Shown: positions 1-10,178, counted from the first letter of the stretch. The stretch is DNA of 64,000 nucleotides from Flectonema sp. DT1601 (GCA_964019425.1 OZ025834.1:564501-628500); one strand, 5' to 3'. Notes: generated from the letters alone by a model not told the origin. Made by a program: numbers and translations.

Positions 1-651
1 GTCGTAGTCTACTTGCTTCTTGTACATATCCACCAATTCTAGTTTTTTTTTCTTCTTCCCGTCCTCCCGTTATTTTTTTTGTTCACAACAAAAAAAAAAA
101 AAAAAAAAAAGCGAAAAAAACAACAATTCATATTACCTGCATGTGCCGTTATGTGTTTTTTTTTTTTTTTTTTTTTTTTCGTAACCAACTTTTTTTTTTT
201 TTTTCCATGAAAATTAAAAAGATATTTTTGAGCTTCTTTTCCCTCTTTTTCCCTTTTTTTAGCACTTTGTTTTCCGAAGGTTATTTCTCAGTCCTGGTTT
301 TTTTTTTTTTCGTACGCGCGTGTTAAAAAACTGTGACTACCTGTTTTACAAGACTATTGCTCTGAAATACTGCTTTTGAGTTGGGGGGGAAAAAAAAAAA
401 CTAATTGAACCTTAAGAAAATTAATAATCCTTTAAAGGGAAACTAAGCTTCAGCGATATTACTAAGCATATTGAAGCATTTTATGTTTTTGTTTTTTGTT
501 TTTTGTAAGGTTTCTGTTATAAATAATAATTCCTTCCCACACATTGCAGGTACAACAATACTAATAGAAGGAAAACTTTTTTTGGCAAATGTGATTTATG
601 TACTTAGAGTTAAGGTAAAAAAAAAAAAATAAACAGGCATTTTTCACCGAA
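1..651. other. Upstream non-coding, homopolymer-rich region
   Basis: No credible gene is visible. The stretch is dominated by homopolymer runs: a 20-nt A run near 91-110, a 29-nt T run near 151-179 and several shorter T runs. Short open frames here encode mostly phenylalanine and are artefacts of poly-T. Pyrimidine-rich sequence near 531-549 ends in a CAG at 547-549, a plausible trans-splice acceptor for the channel gene at 652. A second AG at 635-636 is closer but lacks a pyrimidine tract. Confidence 0.6.
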
Positions 652-1941
652 ATGTCAGCTGCATCATCCAAGTGTGGTGTCAGCTCTGTAAGTGAAGACC
701 ACCGGGAACCTGAAGGATTCTGGGAGGAGGTAGACTATTTTTTTGCACATCCTGTTAGATTTGATTTACACCATGGAGGATGGTGGGCAAGAGTGATAAA
801 TTGGAGTACCATAGCAGTCATTGTATTGTCACAACTGACTCTTTGCTTTGAGTCAACACCTGAATACTATCAAGATGCAGAAGATCGCAATGCTCCCTGG
901 GCAGAATTAGAATTATTTATTGTTATTTGGTTCAGCGTGGAACTGCTACTTCGCTTTGTTGCATCTTCACAAAAGATCGGTTTCGTCACTGACATAATGA
1001 ATATTTTTGATATGTTATCTGTGTTTCCGTTTTACTTCGAATTAGCACTCTCGACTGAAATATCATTTAATTTTAAGGTACTTCGAGTCTTACGTGTCAT
1101 CCGAATTATAAAAATGACCAGATTTCATGGAGGGCTTCAAACCATAGCAAGAACATTAATGGAAGTGAAAGAACAACTTTTTATGGGACTTCTTATTATT
1201 GTTGTTTGTGTATGGCTTTGGTCATCAATAATATTTTATGTTGAAAGATCAGCTAGCACGTGGTCTCCAGAGCAACAAGTCTGGGTTATCTACCGTGAGT
1301 TTCTGGTTAAAAATGTCAACGGTACGTATTCTATTCACCGTCGTGGTCTACGTTCACCCTTTCAATCGATTCCACACTCTTTTTGGTGGTGCATAACAAC
1401 AGTAACTACCGTTGGCTATGGAGACGCGATTCCATCAACCAGAGCAGGTCAGGCAATCGCTGCTTTGACAATGGTGTCAGGTGTGTTTGTGTTGTCATTA
1501 CCGACCAGTATTATCGGATCTAAGTTCCTTGAGTTGTATAAAGAAAGCCAACATCGTAAAGAAGAATCAATTATATTGAATGCAAAGATTCGAAAAGACA
1601 ATGAAATGGTTGATCTTTTAGTTTTCATTGACGAACTCGTAGCAAGAGGAAAACTCACAGCTACGTCAGCTTACACAGAACCCTCTGGAACAATTGTAAC
1701 ACGTCCGGGTGATGCTCAGGAGATACGAATAGCAGCCTTTCAAGATAGGTATTATCCTGCTATTCGACACGTTTTTCGATCAGCTAAACGAGCTGTTTCA
1801 GAAACAAAAATCATTGAGAGATTCACAAAGGGAATGATGGAACTTAATCTTCAGCGTAGATACTTCATGAAACCAAAGCGATCATCGCACGCTGTGCCAT
1901 GGGTTCCTAATCTAGCTGCTGTGAGACACATGGATGGTTAA
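652..1941 (+). CDS. Voltage-gated potassium channel (Kv-type, six-TM)
   Basis: Predicted 429-aa channel subunit. Six membrane segments are visible: S1 about 50-66, S2 86-103, S3 113-130, S4 141-158, S5 177-197 and S6 266-290. S4 carries a basic residue every third position (K142, R145, R148, R151, K154, R157), the classic voltage sensor. The pore loop contains TTVGYGD (252-258), the K+ selectivity filter. S6 ends LPTSIIGSKF where animal Kv channels have the PVP hinge. The N-terminus is only about 45 residues, with no room for a T1 tetramerisation domain, and no cyclic-nucleotide domain follows S6. A tetramer in the plasma or flagellar membrane is inferred. The start is an ATG with no in-frame alternative close upstream. 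Confidence 0.93.
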   Translation: MSAASSKCGVSSVSEDHREPEGFWEEVDYFFAHPVRFDLHHGGWWARVINWSTIAVIVLSQLTLCFESTPEYYQDAEDRNAPWAELELFIVIWFSVELLLRFVASSQKIGFVTDIMNIFDMLSVFPFYFELALSTEISFNFKVLRVLRVIRIIKMTRFHGGLQTIARTLMEVKEQLFMGLLIIVVCVWLWSSIIFYVERSASTWSPEQQVWVIYREFLVKNVNGTYSIHRRGLRSPFQSIPHSFWWCITTVTTVGYGDAIPSTRAGQAIAALTMVSGVFVLSLPTSIIGSKFLELYKESQHRKEESIILNAKIRKDNEMVDLLVFIDELVARGKLTATSAYTEPSGTIVTRPGDAQEIRIAAFQDRYYPAIRHVFRSAKRAVSETKIIERFTKGMMELNLQRRYFMKPKRSSHAVPWVPNLAAVRHMDG

Positions 1942-2258
1942 ACTACATGTGATTATTAGCAACAATAAAAAAAAAAAAAACATCCGTGTGCGTATTCCAC
2001 GGTTGATAAATACCAAAAAAAAAAAAAAAACCTGAATTGTAACAACAGGTACCACCTAGTATATTATAGTTATGGTTCTTTATACAGTTATTTATGTTTT
2101 GTAGTTTTTTTTTATTTTTTTAAAAAAATATTTTTTTTGTAATGTTCTCATTTTATTAACAGGACGAGTGCAATAATTATATATAACGAAAAGTATTATT
2201 CACAAAGGAGGGGAAGTGACTTGTTTTTTTGATTAGTTTGTTTGACAGGAGCCATACG
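1942..2258. other. Intergenic spacer with poly-A/T runs
   Basis: Holds several A runs and T runs and, at its end, a T-rich tract closing with GACAG at 2244-2248, the likely trans-splice acceptor for the next gene. Nothing else is recognisable. Confidence 0.5.
2238..2248 (+). promoter_or_regulatory. Putative trans-splice acceptor for the dioxygenase gene
   Basis: A T-rich stretch ends in ACAG, 10 nt before ATG 2259. It decides the start codon because the upstream in-frame extension lies in and before this site. Confidence 0.5.
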
Positions 2259-3152
2259 ATGGTGAAAAACATGTCTCTTGTTGATGTTCCGGTCGACCAC
2301 GTTGCCCGTCAACAGTCTCCATCAACTATTCCTCTACCAGAAGTATTGTATTCCACAAAAGTTATCACTTATAACAAAGAACTTTCTGATAGCATTGAAC
2401 TAGTATTTTGTAATATAATTGGCATCGATACTCAAGCTGGTGAGAGTCTCTCCAAACTACACGAAACAAAACGTGGTAAAGAAATAGTAAAACGACGTGG
2501 AAGTGAGGAAAGATGTGGAAGGCTAACATGGTACAATAAAAATTGGACTGCTTTGACGAAACCTGACGCTACAGACAAAATTGGAAAACGTCTTTCAAAT
2601 GCTTTTCAAATAGTTTATAAGAGGTTTTTGAGAGAAATTGTCGCACCAGACTTGAATGAAGATGACTACTTAGTTTATCAAGAATGGCCGACATTCAGAG
2701 TTCATCTACCAGGAACTGGGAAACCTATTGGACGAAGACATAGAGACTTTGATTACTTGCATCCTGCAAATGAAATAAATTATTGGCTACCAGTAGGGTG
2801 TACAACATACCAGTCGAATTCTTTATATGTTGAAACCGCTCCTGACAAGGGCGACTATACACCTTTGACAACAACGTCATTTAATCAAGTTGTTCGGTTT
2901 TATGGAAATTTGCTTGATCATTTTACAATCCCAAACACGACGACTACTACTAGAATTTCTATTGACATGCGAATAGTTAGGAGTTGTGACTACGATCCGA
3001 TGGCATCTGAAAGGTTTAGAGTTGGACGTTATTATCGAAAATTAATTTTAAAAGATTTGATTTATTCTATCAGCGATCAGAGTGACAATGACGATGAACA
3101 AAATCATGAAGACGATGAGGAGGCTTTAGACCTACCAGAACTATTCGACTAG
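2259..3152 (+). CDS. 2-oxoglutarate/Fe(II)-dependent dioxygenase, StrG-like
   Basis: 297-aa protein. The C-terminal half shows a double-stranded beta-helix dioxygenase core: H161-R-D163 as the HxD iron ligands, H221 (LLDHFTIPN) as the distal histidine, and R232 (TRISIDMR) positioned to bind 2-oxoglutarate. The segments NEINYWLPVG and SNSLYVETAPDKGDY resemble the StrG-type oxygenase group seen in bacterial biosynthetic clusters, from memory of that family. The substrate is unknown. The reading frame stays open 30 nt further upstream but has only TTG there, and a YAG acceptor (2246-2248) falls inside that extension, so ATG 2259 is chosen. The tail is acidic (aspartate/glutamate-rich after about residue 270). 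Confidence 0.8.
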   Translation: MVKNMSLVDVPVDHVARQQSPSTIPLPEVLYSTKVITYNKELSDSIELVFCNIIGIDTQAGESLSKLHETKRGKEIVKRRGSEERCGRLTWYNKNWTALTKPDATDKIGKRLSNAFQIVYKRFLREIVAPDLNEDDYLVYQEWPTFRVHLPGTGKPIGRRHRDFDYLHPANEINYWLPVGCTTYQSNSLYVETAPDKGDYTPLTTTSFNQVVRFYGNLLDHFTIPNTTTTTRISIDMRIVRSCDYDPMASERFRVGRYYRKLILKDLIYSISDQSDNDDEQNHEDDEEALDLPELFD

Positions 3153-3293
3153 CTCACGCCATTCTAACTATTTATATTAGATTGCTGTTCCTAATTTACG
3201 CAATCGTATGTCACTGACTAGTTGGTTGTGTGAGTTGCAAAGTAAATATTCATTCTCACTTTCTCACTCAGGTGTTCTAAAAATAATATTAAA

Positions 3294-4223
3294 ATGCACG
3301 CTGGCAGCTTATTATCGCTCACTCTGTTGATCACCTCCATCGCAACGACTGATGCGATGACTGAAAAGGAGATTAGAGAGAAAATGAAGCGAGCAATGGA
3401 GAGACACACCCAAGAGAGCGCCAAACTTGAGACTCCAGTCAGTGAGCCAGCTGTTGATAAAGTTCCATCACAGGCGGAATTAAGAGAGAAAATGAAGCGT
3501 GCAATGGAACGCCATCGAGTTGATACCGACGCTGCTCAGGCAGATTTCGATCCTGACAGCGAAGCAGGCAGACGTGAACGTTTAAAAAACGCCATGGCTC
3601 GCCATCAAGAACAGGCTACCGGCATCTCAGGAGGTTCAGAAACTAATAACGAGGTGGATCCAAACAGCGAAGCAGGAATGAGAGAACGATTAAAACGCGC
3701 CATGGCTCGCCATCACAATCCAGTTTCTGAAGAATCTGAGGAGACAGAACCCGAAACACAACAAGACCCTAACAGTGAGAAGGCATTACGAGAACGATTA
3801 AAGGAAGCCATGGCTCGACACTCTGAATTAGATAAAGCCGACCCCAACAGCCCTGAAGGAACACGCGAGCGGATAAAGCGCGCAATGGCTCTCCATGACG
3901 AACAAGCAGAGGAGATAAAAAAACAACCCGCAGCTACAAATACTCAGAATGGGGAAGACATCAGAGAAAAGATGAAACGGGCAATGCAAAGACACGCAAA
4001 TATTGGATCTGAAGAAGAAAATAATGAAAACACTCAACAAGAACTTTCAATGCAAGATCGAATTAAAGCGGCTCAACAACGACACCAACAAATAGATAGT
4101 GAACTAATACAACAACAAGTAGACAAGGATCCGTATCTAAAATCTCGTCAACGCATGAAGGAGATCCAAGACGAAATGGAGTCTTGGAAACACGACAACA
4201 ACAACAACAACAACGAACTGTAA
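3294..4223 (+). CDS. Secreted protein with eight REKMKRAMERH-like repeats
   Basis: 309 aa. A signal peptide is clear (hydrophobic SLLSLTLLITSIA, cleavage around residue 21). The mature chain consists of about eight degenerate copies of a basic helical motif, R-E-[KR]-[ML]-K-x-A-M-x-R-H, near residues 26, 61, 92, 128, 164, 190, 224 and 252, separated by acidic or polar linkers several of which read DPNSEAG. The regular M/L and H spacing suggests amphipathic helices; function is unknown. It heads a run of secreted charged proteins (4480, 8371 and the four A copies), whose C-termini contain a loosely similar I-R-x-K-M motif, so common ancestry is possible but not shown. A CAG acceptor at 3269-3271 lies 22 nt before the ATG. 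Confidence 0.8.
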   Translation: MHAGSLLSLTLLITSIATTDAMTEKEIREKMKRAMERHTQESAKLETPVSEPAVDKVPSQAELREKMKRAMERHRVDTDAAQADFDPDSEAGRRERLKNAMARHQEQATGISGGSETNNEVDPNSEAGMRERLKRAMARHHNPVSEESEETEPETQQDPNSEKALRERLKEAMARHSELDKADPNSPEGTRERIKRAMALHDEQAEEIKKQPAATNTQNGEDIREKMKRAMQRHANIGSEEENNENTQQELSMQDRIKAAQQRHQQIDSELIQQQVDKDPYLKSRQRMKEIQDEMESWKHDNNNNNNEL

Positions 4224-4479
4224 CAACCGACTTTTTAAGAAGATTAACACATAAATAAATCTGTTGATAGATTTCATTTATTTCAGTTATTATTTTTTTT
4301 TTTAAATTTATTATTATTAAATGAATTTCTAACAATAATTCATCTGATATTTAACATCTCTACAACAGACCACACTAATATGTTGTGAGTAGGGTAATCA
4401 TTCTCTGATTCAAATTAGTACACAGAATGTCTTTACAATATTATCATTAACACAATTCAGATTTTACACCACAACCAAG

Positions 4480-5298
4480 ATGAAGTTTCTTTTTTTGATT
4501 ATCGTTTTATCAATCTGTTGTATTACGAAAGTGATTGCAATTAAAAACCCAAAAGAGAATGATCATGACAAGCGAATCTGCACAAAAGAAGGATGCTTTG
4601 TAAGCCGTTCTATGCGTGACAGAGTAAAGGAAGACAGAGAGAGAGATGCAAGGAGCGAATCATTCTTAAGAAATAGAAAGGAAAGTGCTATCAAGAGAGA
4701 GATGAGGAAAGCTAGATTCCGAAAACACGACTACCTCTTAAAAGACATTGAAGCCGATGTCAGGAGAGCAAAACGGGGTGTTAATTCACAAGAAGCTATC
4801 GAAGTACCACCTAAAGACACTCATCCAGCTGCGATTGAATTACGAAAACAAATGGATGATGAAATGCAGTTCATGAATAACAACAACATGAGTATATCAA
4901 AGGAAGTCGTCGAACAACGCCGACGAGAAGCCGTCGTTGTCCTCGCTTTAATAAAGGAAGAAAGTCGAATCAAAAGAGAACAGCACTATGCGGAACGCAA
5001 AGCTGCTGCAATTAAAAAAGGACCTCCAACAGTAAAAGAACGAGCTGAGTTGGAGGCTAAGGTTCGACATCTTAAGAAGACTCGTGACACGGAAGCTCTT
5101 GAGAAAAGTAAACTCGATAAAGAAATGCAATACTACGAGGACTTAAAAAACAGAGCAAACAGAAAAGTACTACCAAAATACACAGAATCTGAACGGGAAG
5201 CAATCCGTAAGAAAATGGACAATGATTTAGAAAAACAACGTCAGAAGGGTACTGCCCCTTCGTATGCGTACCATCCAGGACACCCAAATTCAAATTAG
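4480..5298 (+). CDS. Secreted charged coiled-coil protein, HPAA family, member 1
   Basis: 272 aa with an N-terminal signal peptide (MKFLFLIIVLSICCITKVIA). The rest is extremely rich in Lys, Arg and Glu and predicted helical. Around residue 117 it has HPAAIELRKQMDDE, followed by a long basic helix; near the C-terminus it has EAIRKKMDNDLEKQRQK. Both segments recur in the product at 8371 and in the four A genes, which defines a local paralogous family. No enzymatic motif is seen; an extracellular, extrusome or secreted structural role is only a guess. Codon use is A/T-ending, unlike gene A. A CAG acceptor at 4458-4460 lies 19 nt before the ATG. Confidence 0.8.
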   Translation: MKFLFLIIVLSICCITKVIAIKNPKENDHDKRICTKEGCFVSRSMRDRVKEDRERDARSESFLRNRKESAIKREMRKARFRKHDYLLKDIEADVRRAKRGVNSQEAIEVPPKDTHPAAIELRKQMDDEMQFMNNNNMSISKEVVEQRRREAVVVLALIKEESRIKREQHYAERKAAAIKKGPPTVKERAELEAKVRHLKKTRDTEALEKSKLDKEMQYYEDLKNRANRKVLPKYTESEREAIRKKMDNDLEKQRQKGTAPSYAYHPGHPNSN

Positions 5299-5582
5299 TT
5301 CCTCTCTCTTCTAGGGTAAAGAAACCCAAGCCCCTATATATGTATGGCGGGGGTTCTTTGTTTCTATAGACAACGAAAACAGTATTGTTTTTGTTTAATT
5401 ACCTTTTTATCTTCTCTCTCTTTTAGTGCGGTTACTATTCTTTCCCCCTGTTCCCTTTTTTATTGATAATGTCCTCACTCCGCATACTACTCAGTTTGTG
5501 ATAGTAGTATAGCTGGAGAGGTGTACTGGTAGATTACTGTCTTTGTTATGAATTGTTTATTTAGATTATTTCATTTCAACAG

Positions 5583-8230
5583 AGCTGATTAGTTTCTTAT
5601 TCACATCTGTGATGTCAACTTGTTGTCCTGTTTCTCTTCTCTTCTTTGTGATGAAATCAAATTATTATAACGTCAACACCGCAATCTGAACACTGTTAAG
5701 AAGTCAACGACGATGCTGATTTTATCTTCCACATCTCACATCCTCAAATGTATGATGATAATGCAAACTTTATTTTCGTCGATCCTCAAAAGAGGTGATG
5801 AGAGCTACTTTCTTTCGCCCCTAACTGACTTCATAACTTCTCGTGCTCTGCTTCTGTTGTTCACAACTGCTGGAGCTGTGCACCACCTGTAATTGATCGC
5901 TGTATCAGTTTTCAAACAATCGATTCGTAAATGATGAAATACAATACATGCCGCCCCAGTCGGAGCTACGGCGATGCCCGAAAAGGCATTCTATAACCCT
6001 TAGGACACCGCTGATTAGTTTCTTATTCACATCTGTGATGTCAACCTGTCAACCTGTTGTCCTGTTTCTCTTCTCTTCTTTGTGATGAAATCAAATTATT
6101 ATAACGTCAACACCGCAATCTGAACACTGTTAAGAAGTCAACGACGATGCTGATTTTTATCTTCCACATCTCACATCCTCAAATGTATGATGACAATGCA
6201 AACTTTATATTCGTCGATCCTCAAAAGAGGTGATGAGAGCTACTTTCTTTCGCCCCTAACTGACTTCTTGTTCTCTACTGTCGTTGCTTTCGATACTAAC
6301 ATCCCCAAACAAATGTATGATGACAATGCAAACTTAATTTTCGTCGATCCTCAAAAGAGGTGATGAGAGCTTCTTTCTTTCGCCCCTAACTGACTTCTTG
6401 TTCTCTGCTGTTGTTGCTTTCGATATTAACATCCCCAAACAAATGTATGATGACAATGCAAACTTTATTTCGTCGATCCTCAAGAGAGGTGATGAGAGCT
6501 ACTTTCTTTCGCCCCTAACTGACTTCATAACTTCTCGTGCTCTGTTTCCGTTGTCCACTACTGGGGTTCTGCACCACCTGTAGTTGATCACTGTATCAGT
6601 TTTCAAACAACCAATTCGTAAATGATGAAATACAATACATGCCGCCCCAGTCGGAGCTACGGCGATGCCCGAAAAGGCATTCTATAACCCTTAGGACACC
6701 GCTGATTAGTTTCTTATTCACATCTGTGATGTCAACCTGTTGTCCTGTTTCTCTTCTCTTCTTTGTGATGAAATCAAATTATTATAACGTCAACACCGCA
6801 ATCTGAACACTGTTAAGAAGTCAACGACGATGCTGATTTTATCTTTCACATCTCACATCCTCAAATGTATGATGACAATGCAAACTTTATATTCGTCGAT
6901 CCTCAAGAGAGGTGATGAGAGCTACTTTCTTTCGCCCCTAACTGACTTCTTGTTCTCTGCTGTCGTTGCTTTCGATATTAACATCCCCAAACAAATGTAT
7001 GATGACAATGCAAACTTTATATTCGTCGATCCTCAAAAGAGGTGATGAGAGCTACTTTCTTTCGCCCCTAACTGACTTCATAACTTCTCGTGCTCTGCTT
7101 CTGTTGTTCACAACTGCTGGAGCTGTGCACCACCTGTAATTGATCGCTGTATCAGTTTTCAAACAATCGATTCGTAAATGATGAAATACAATATATGCCG
7201 CCCCAGTCGGAGCTACGGCGATGCCCGAAAAGGCATTCTATAACCCTTAGGACACCGCTGATTAGTTTCTTATTCACATCTGTGATGTCAACCTGTTGTC
7301 CTGTTTCTCTTCTCTTCTTTGTGATGAAATCAAATTATTATAACGTCAACACCGCAATCTGAACACTGTTAAGAAGTCAACGACGATGCTGATTTTATCT
7401 TTCACATCTCACATCCTCAAATGTATGATGACAATGCAAACTTTATATTCGTCGATCCTCAAGAGAGGTGATGAGAGCTACTTTCTTTCGCCCCTAACTG
7501 ACTTCTTGTTCTCTGCTGTCGTTGCTTTCGATATTAACATCCCCAAACAAATGTATGATGACAATGCAAACTTTATATTCGTCGATCCTCAAGAGAGGTG
7601 ATGAGAGCTTCTTTCTTTCGCCCCTAACTGACTTCTTGTTCTCTGCTGTCGTTGCTTTCGATACTAACATCCCCAAACAAATGTATGATGACAATGCAAA
7701 CTTTATTTCGTCGATCCTCAAGAGAGGTGATGAGAGCTTCTTTCTTTCGCCCCTAACTGACTTCATAACTTCTCGTGCTCTGTTTCCGTTGTCCACTACT
7801 GGGGTTCTGCACCACCTGTAGTTGATCACTGTATCAGTTTTCAAACAATCGATTCGTAAATGATGAAATACAATACATGCCGCCCCAGTCGGAGCTACGG
7901 CGATGCCCGAAAAGGCATTCTATAACCCTTAGGACACCGCTGATTAGTTTCTTATTCACATCTGTGATGTCAACTTGTTGTCCTGTTTCTCTTCTCTTCT
8001 TTGTGATGAAATCAAATTATTATAACGTCAACACCGCAATCTGAACACTGTTAAGAAGTCAACGACGATGCTGATTTTATCTTTCACATCTCACATCCTC
8101 AAATGTATGATGACAATGCAAACTTTATATTCGTCGATCCTCAAAAGAGGTGATGAGAGCTACTTTCTTTCGCCCCTAACTGACTTCTTGTTCTCTACTG
8201 TCGTTGACTTCGATATTAACATCCCCAATC
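5583..8230 (+). repeat. Complex tandem repeat: 428-bp unit with extra 128-bp inner modules
   Basis: The segment GCTGATTAGTTTCTTATTC begins near 5583, 6009, 6701, 7257 and 7939, giving periods of about 426, 692, 556 and 682 bp. The differences equal roughly zero, two, one and two extra copies of a ~128-bp inner module (running from a CTGACTTCTTGTTCTCT-like start through GTATGATGACAATGC to CGCCCCTAAC). The last unit is truncated near 8230 and runs into unique sequence ahead of the gene at 8371. Each unit contains four perfect RTGATGA heptamers, a GCCG...CGGC stem and an ATGCC-CGAAAA-GGCAT hairpin. Short open frames inside are by-products of the repetition. Confidence 0.9.
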
Positions 8231-8370
8231 GAATAGTGACCGTGCACACCGAAGTCGCTGATCTTCGCTTGGCGAAATGATTACCCAATACAGGGTAGTA
8301 GATTTTCCCGTAGTCGCAACGTAATTACTAATTCATTACAGGTTTTCATCTATAACCTAAAATAGGCAAA

Positions 8371-8955
8371 ATGCTGTTACTTCGATGCGTTGCAATAATA
8401 TTATGCACAATGGAAACATTGGTTGTGGGGGCAATGATTAATCCTCAGCGCAGTCACTATGATCCAACATTCGGAATGCATGCAGGGCTCGAACAGAAAG
8501 CCAGAATGGTCCAAGAGTTGTCTAACGGTAATCATTTTCCTGATGCTCATCCCGCTGCCAGGGCCCTCCGAAAAAAAATTGACGAAGAAAATAAAAATAT
8601 TATTTCTAATAAACTGAAATTTACAAGCGACATGAAAGCGAAACGTCGAGCGGAGGTAGCGGAAGTAATGAAACAAATAAGTTCTGACGTGAAAAAGAGA
8701 AAAGCTGAGGCTCTTAAAATGCGTAAGGAACACGAAGAAGAAAAGCATCATCATTTTAAGGCTAATGTTCCAAAACAAAATATCGACCCAGCTGACAGTG
8801 AAACAGTTAGACAACGGATAAATAAGGAAGCTAGGCAGGGCTACTCTGATCAGAAAATTGAGGAAATTCGTCAAAAAATGAAAGACGACCTCGCCAAAAA
8901 GCGTCGTGCTCGCCAACAACAAGATTCGAATGACAGGTACTACTCAGAACTGTAA
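8371..8955 (+). CDS. Secreted charged coiled-coil protein, HPAA family, member 2
   Basis: 194 aa, the shortest family member. It has a hydrophobic N-terminus (about residues 2-22) acting as signal peptide, HPAARALRKKIDEENK starting near residue 60, then a long basic helix (FTSDMKAKRRAEVAEVMKQI) aligning with the A product, and a C-terminal IRQKMKDDLAKKRRARQQ motif. It keeps A/T-ending codons like its neighbours. Translation begins at ATG 8371, 29 nt after a TTACAG acceptor ending at 8341. It lies just downstream of the truncated last unit of the complex repeat. Function unknown. Confidence 0.8.
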   Translation: MLLLRCVAIILCTMETLVVGAMINPQRSHYDPTFGMHAGLEQKARMVQELSNGNHFPDAHPAARALRKKIDEENKNIISNKLKFTSDMKAKRRAEVAEVMKQISSDVKKRKAEALKMRKEHEEEKHHHFKANVPKQNIDPADSETVRQRINKEARQGYSDQKIEEIRQKMKDDLAKKRRARQQQDSNDRYYSEL

Positions 8956-9365
8956 ATACTTGGAACTTAATTATCCATCTGCGTTCTCTTCTTTATGAGG
9001 ACACGGTTGTATTATTGCAAATACAAAAGTGAAGGGAAGCTTTCACTTTTCGGGAGCGGGAAGCGGTTCTTGTATGTCGCCGTTTATTTCTTTATTTCTC
9101 GTTCCCTTCTTTCTCTCTATTTTTTTTTTTTTTTTTTTTTTTTTTTGACAACCACAGCTTACCTAGTTAGTGTTGGTACTTGTAGTGGTTCTTTCTTTCT
9201 TACTTTTTTATTTTTAATGTTTTCATAAGAAACTTCTAACGTATCTCGTCAGCAGCAAATAATGAGTCGGAGAATTGTGTTCGAAAGTTTCATTTTGTAG
9301 ATTATAGAACCAGATATCATCAGCAAGTGATTATTTCCTCAGCTACTTTTTCGTACACCACAACA
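8956..9365. other. Intergenic region between HPAA member 2 and gene A copy 1
   Basis: Contains a long T run near 9120-9146 and no gene. The sequence immediately before gene A copy 1 differs from that before the other copies until the pyrimidine-rich TTCCTCAG ending at 9342, from where all four copies share sequence. Confidence 0.6.
9335..9342 (+). promoter_or_regulatory. Putative trans-splice acceptor of gene A copy 1
   Basis: TTCCTCAG lies 23 nt before ATG 9366. The same TTCCTCAG is kept in front of copies 2-4 (ending 13435, 15975 and 21101) although sequence further upstream is unrelated to copy 1, so shared sequence begins at the acceptor. Confidence 0.5.
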
Positions 9366-10178
9366 ATGCCAATGCTCCGTAGTCTCGCAGTCATCACGTT
9401 CTGTGCCGCAAGTTCAATGGTCTTGGCGGATGACCAGCAGTCTGGTGGAAGAACAATCAACGAACACGACCTTCGGAGTGAGAATACCCTGCGTGAGAAA
9501 CTCAGACAGGCTAAGGAGAAATCTCTAAAGAAAGATTCCGATCCAACAGCTAATATTTTGTCAAATCTTGGTAAGCTGACGTCTGAACTCAAAGCGAGGA
9601 CTGTAAAACAGCTGTCTGAGGCAGCAGAATACCAGGAAAGTCACCCTGCTGCTCGAGAACTCAGAAAGAGGATCGACGAGGAGAACGAGTACGTCGTGAA
9701 GAACAATGTTGAGTTCACAAGGGAGATGAAGATCAAGCGTAAGAAGGAAGTTAATGATGTGTTACAACAGATTGCTATTGACAAGAGTAACAAGATCTAC
9801 GAGGAGGTCATGAAGAAGAAGGCAGTGATGGATGCGTTGCGTCCGCACCACCACAAGACTAATGAAGGTGCGGGGACCCCGTCTAGCTTCAACAACGGGA
9901 ATGAAGGTCACCATGGCGGTGAGTCACCCACAGTTGCCCTGAGAGGTGTATCGACTCAGTCTTACAATGAGAAAAATGAAAAGGAGCAGGTAGAGATGCT
10001 GAGACAGCATCTGAACACGAACTCACGCAAAGGACACACAGAGGCTGAGATCCTTGCAATCCAACAGCAGTTGAAGATGGGCCTCGACAACAAGAAGCGC
10101 GAGAGAGAAGAGCGTCTAGTTCGCAAGCGACTTGAAGCTGAACAGGCAGCTAAGAACAGTGAACGTATGAATGCTTAG
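9366..10178 (+). CDS. Gene A copy 1: secreted charged coiled-coil protein (HPAA family)
   Basis: 270 aa. Signal peptide MPMLRSLAVITFCAASSMVLA. A first helical block (LREKLRQAKEKSLKK, residues 42-56) is followed by HPAARELRKRIDEENEYV (93-110), a basic helix to about 165, a His/Gly/Asn-rich linker (about 172-200) and a C-terminal basic coiled coil containing ILAIQQQLKMGLDNKKRERE. Its protein matches copies 2-4 exactly. Codon choice is strongly biased to AAG, GAG, AAC and ATC, like the tubulins and unlike paralogues 4480 and 8371, suggesting high expression. The frame is open upstream to a GTG at 9327, but that crosses the acceptor, so ATG 9366 is preferred. Function unknown; a bulk extracellular or extrusome product is an inference. 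Confidence 0.85.
   Translation: MPMLRSLAVITFCAASSMVLADDQQSGGRTINEHDLRSENTLREKLRQAKEKSLKKDSDPTANILSNLGKLTSELKARTVKQLSEAAEYQESHPAARELRKRIDEENEYVVKNNVEFTREMKIKRKKEVNDVLQQIAIDKSNKIYEEVMKKKAVMDALRPHHHKTNEGAGTPSSFNNGNEGHHGGESPTVALRGVSTQSYNEKNEKEQVEMLRQHLNTNSRKGHTEAEILAIQQQLKMGLDNKKREREERLVRKRLEAEQAAKNSERMNA

Noticed and set aside
141-326. Short + strand frame encoding mostly Phe
   Set aside because: It is a translation of poly-T tracts; composition and lack of motifs indicate non-coding sequence.
5583-8230. Spliced-leader RNA gene repeats
   Set aside because: Tandem organisation was suggestive, but I found no plausible leader with a GT donor, no Sm site followed by a T-run, and no similarity to known SL ends.
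6398-8280. Small frames in the 428/128-bp repeats
   Set aside because: They reflect repeat periodicity and stop at unit borders; no signal of translation.
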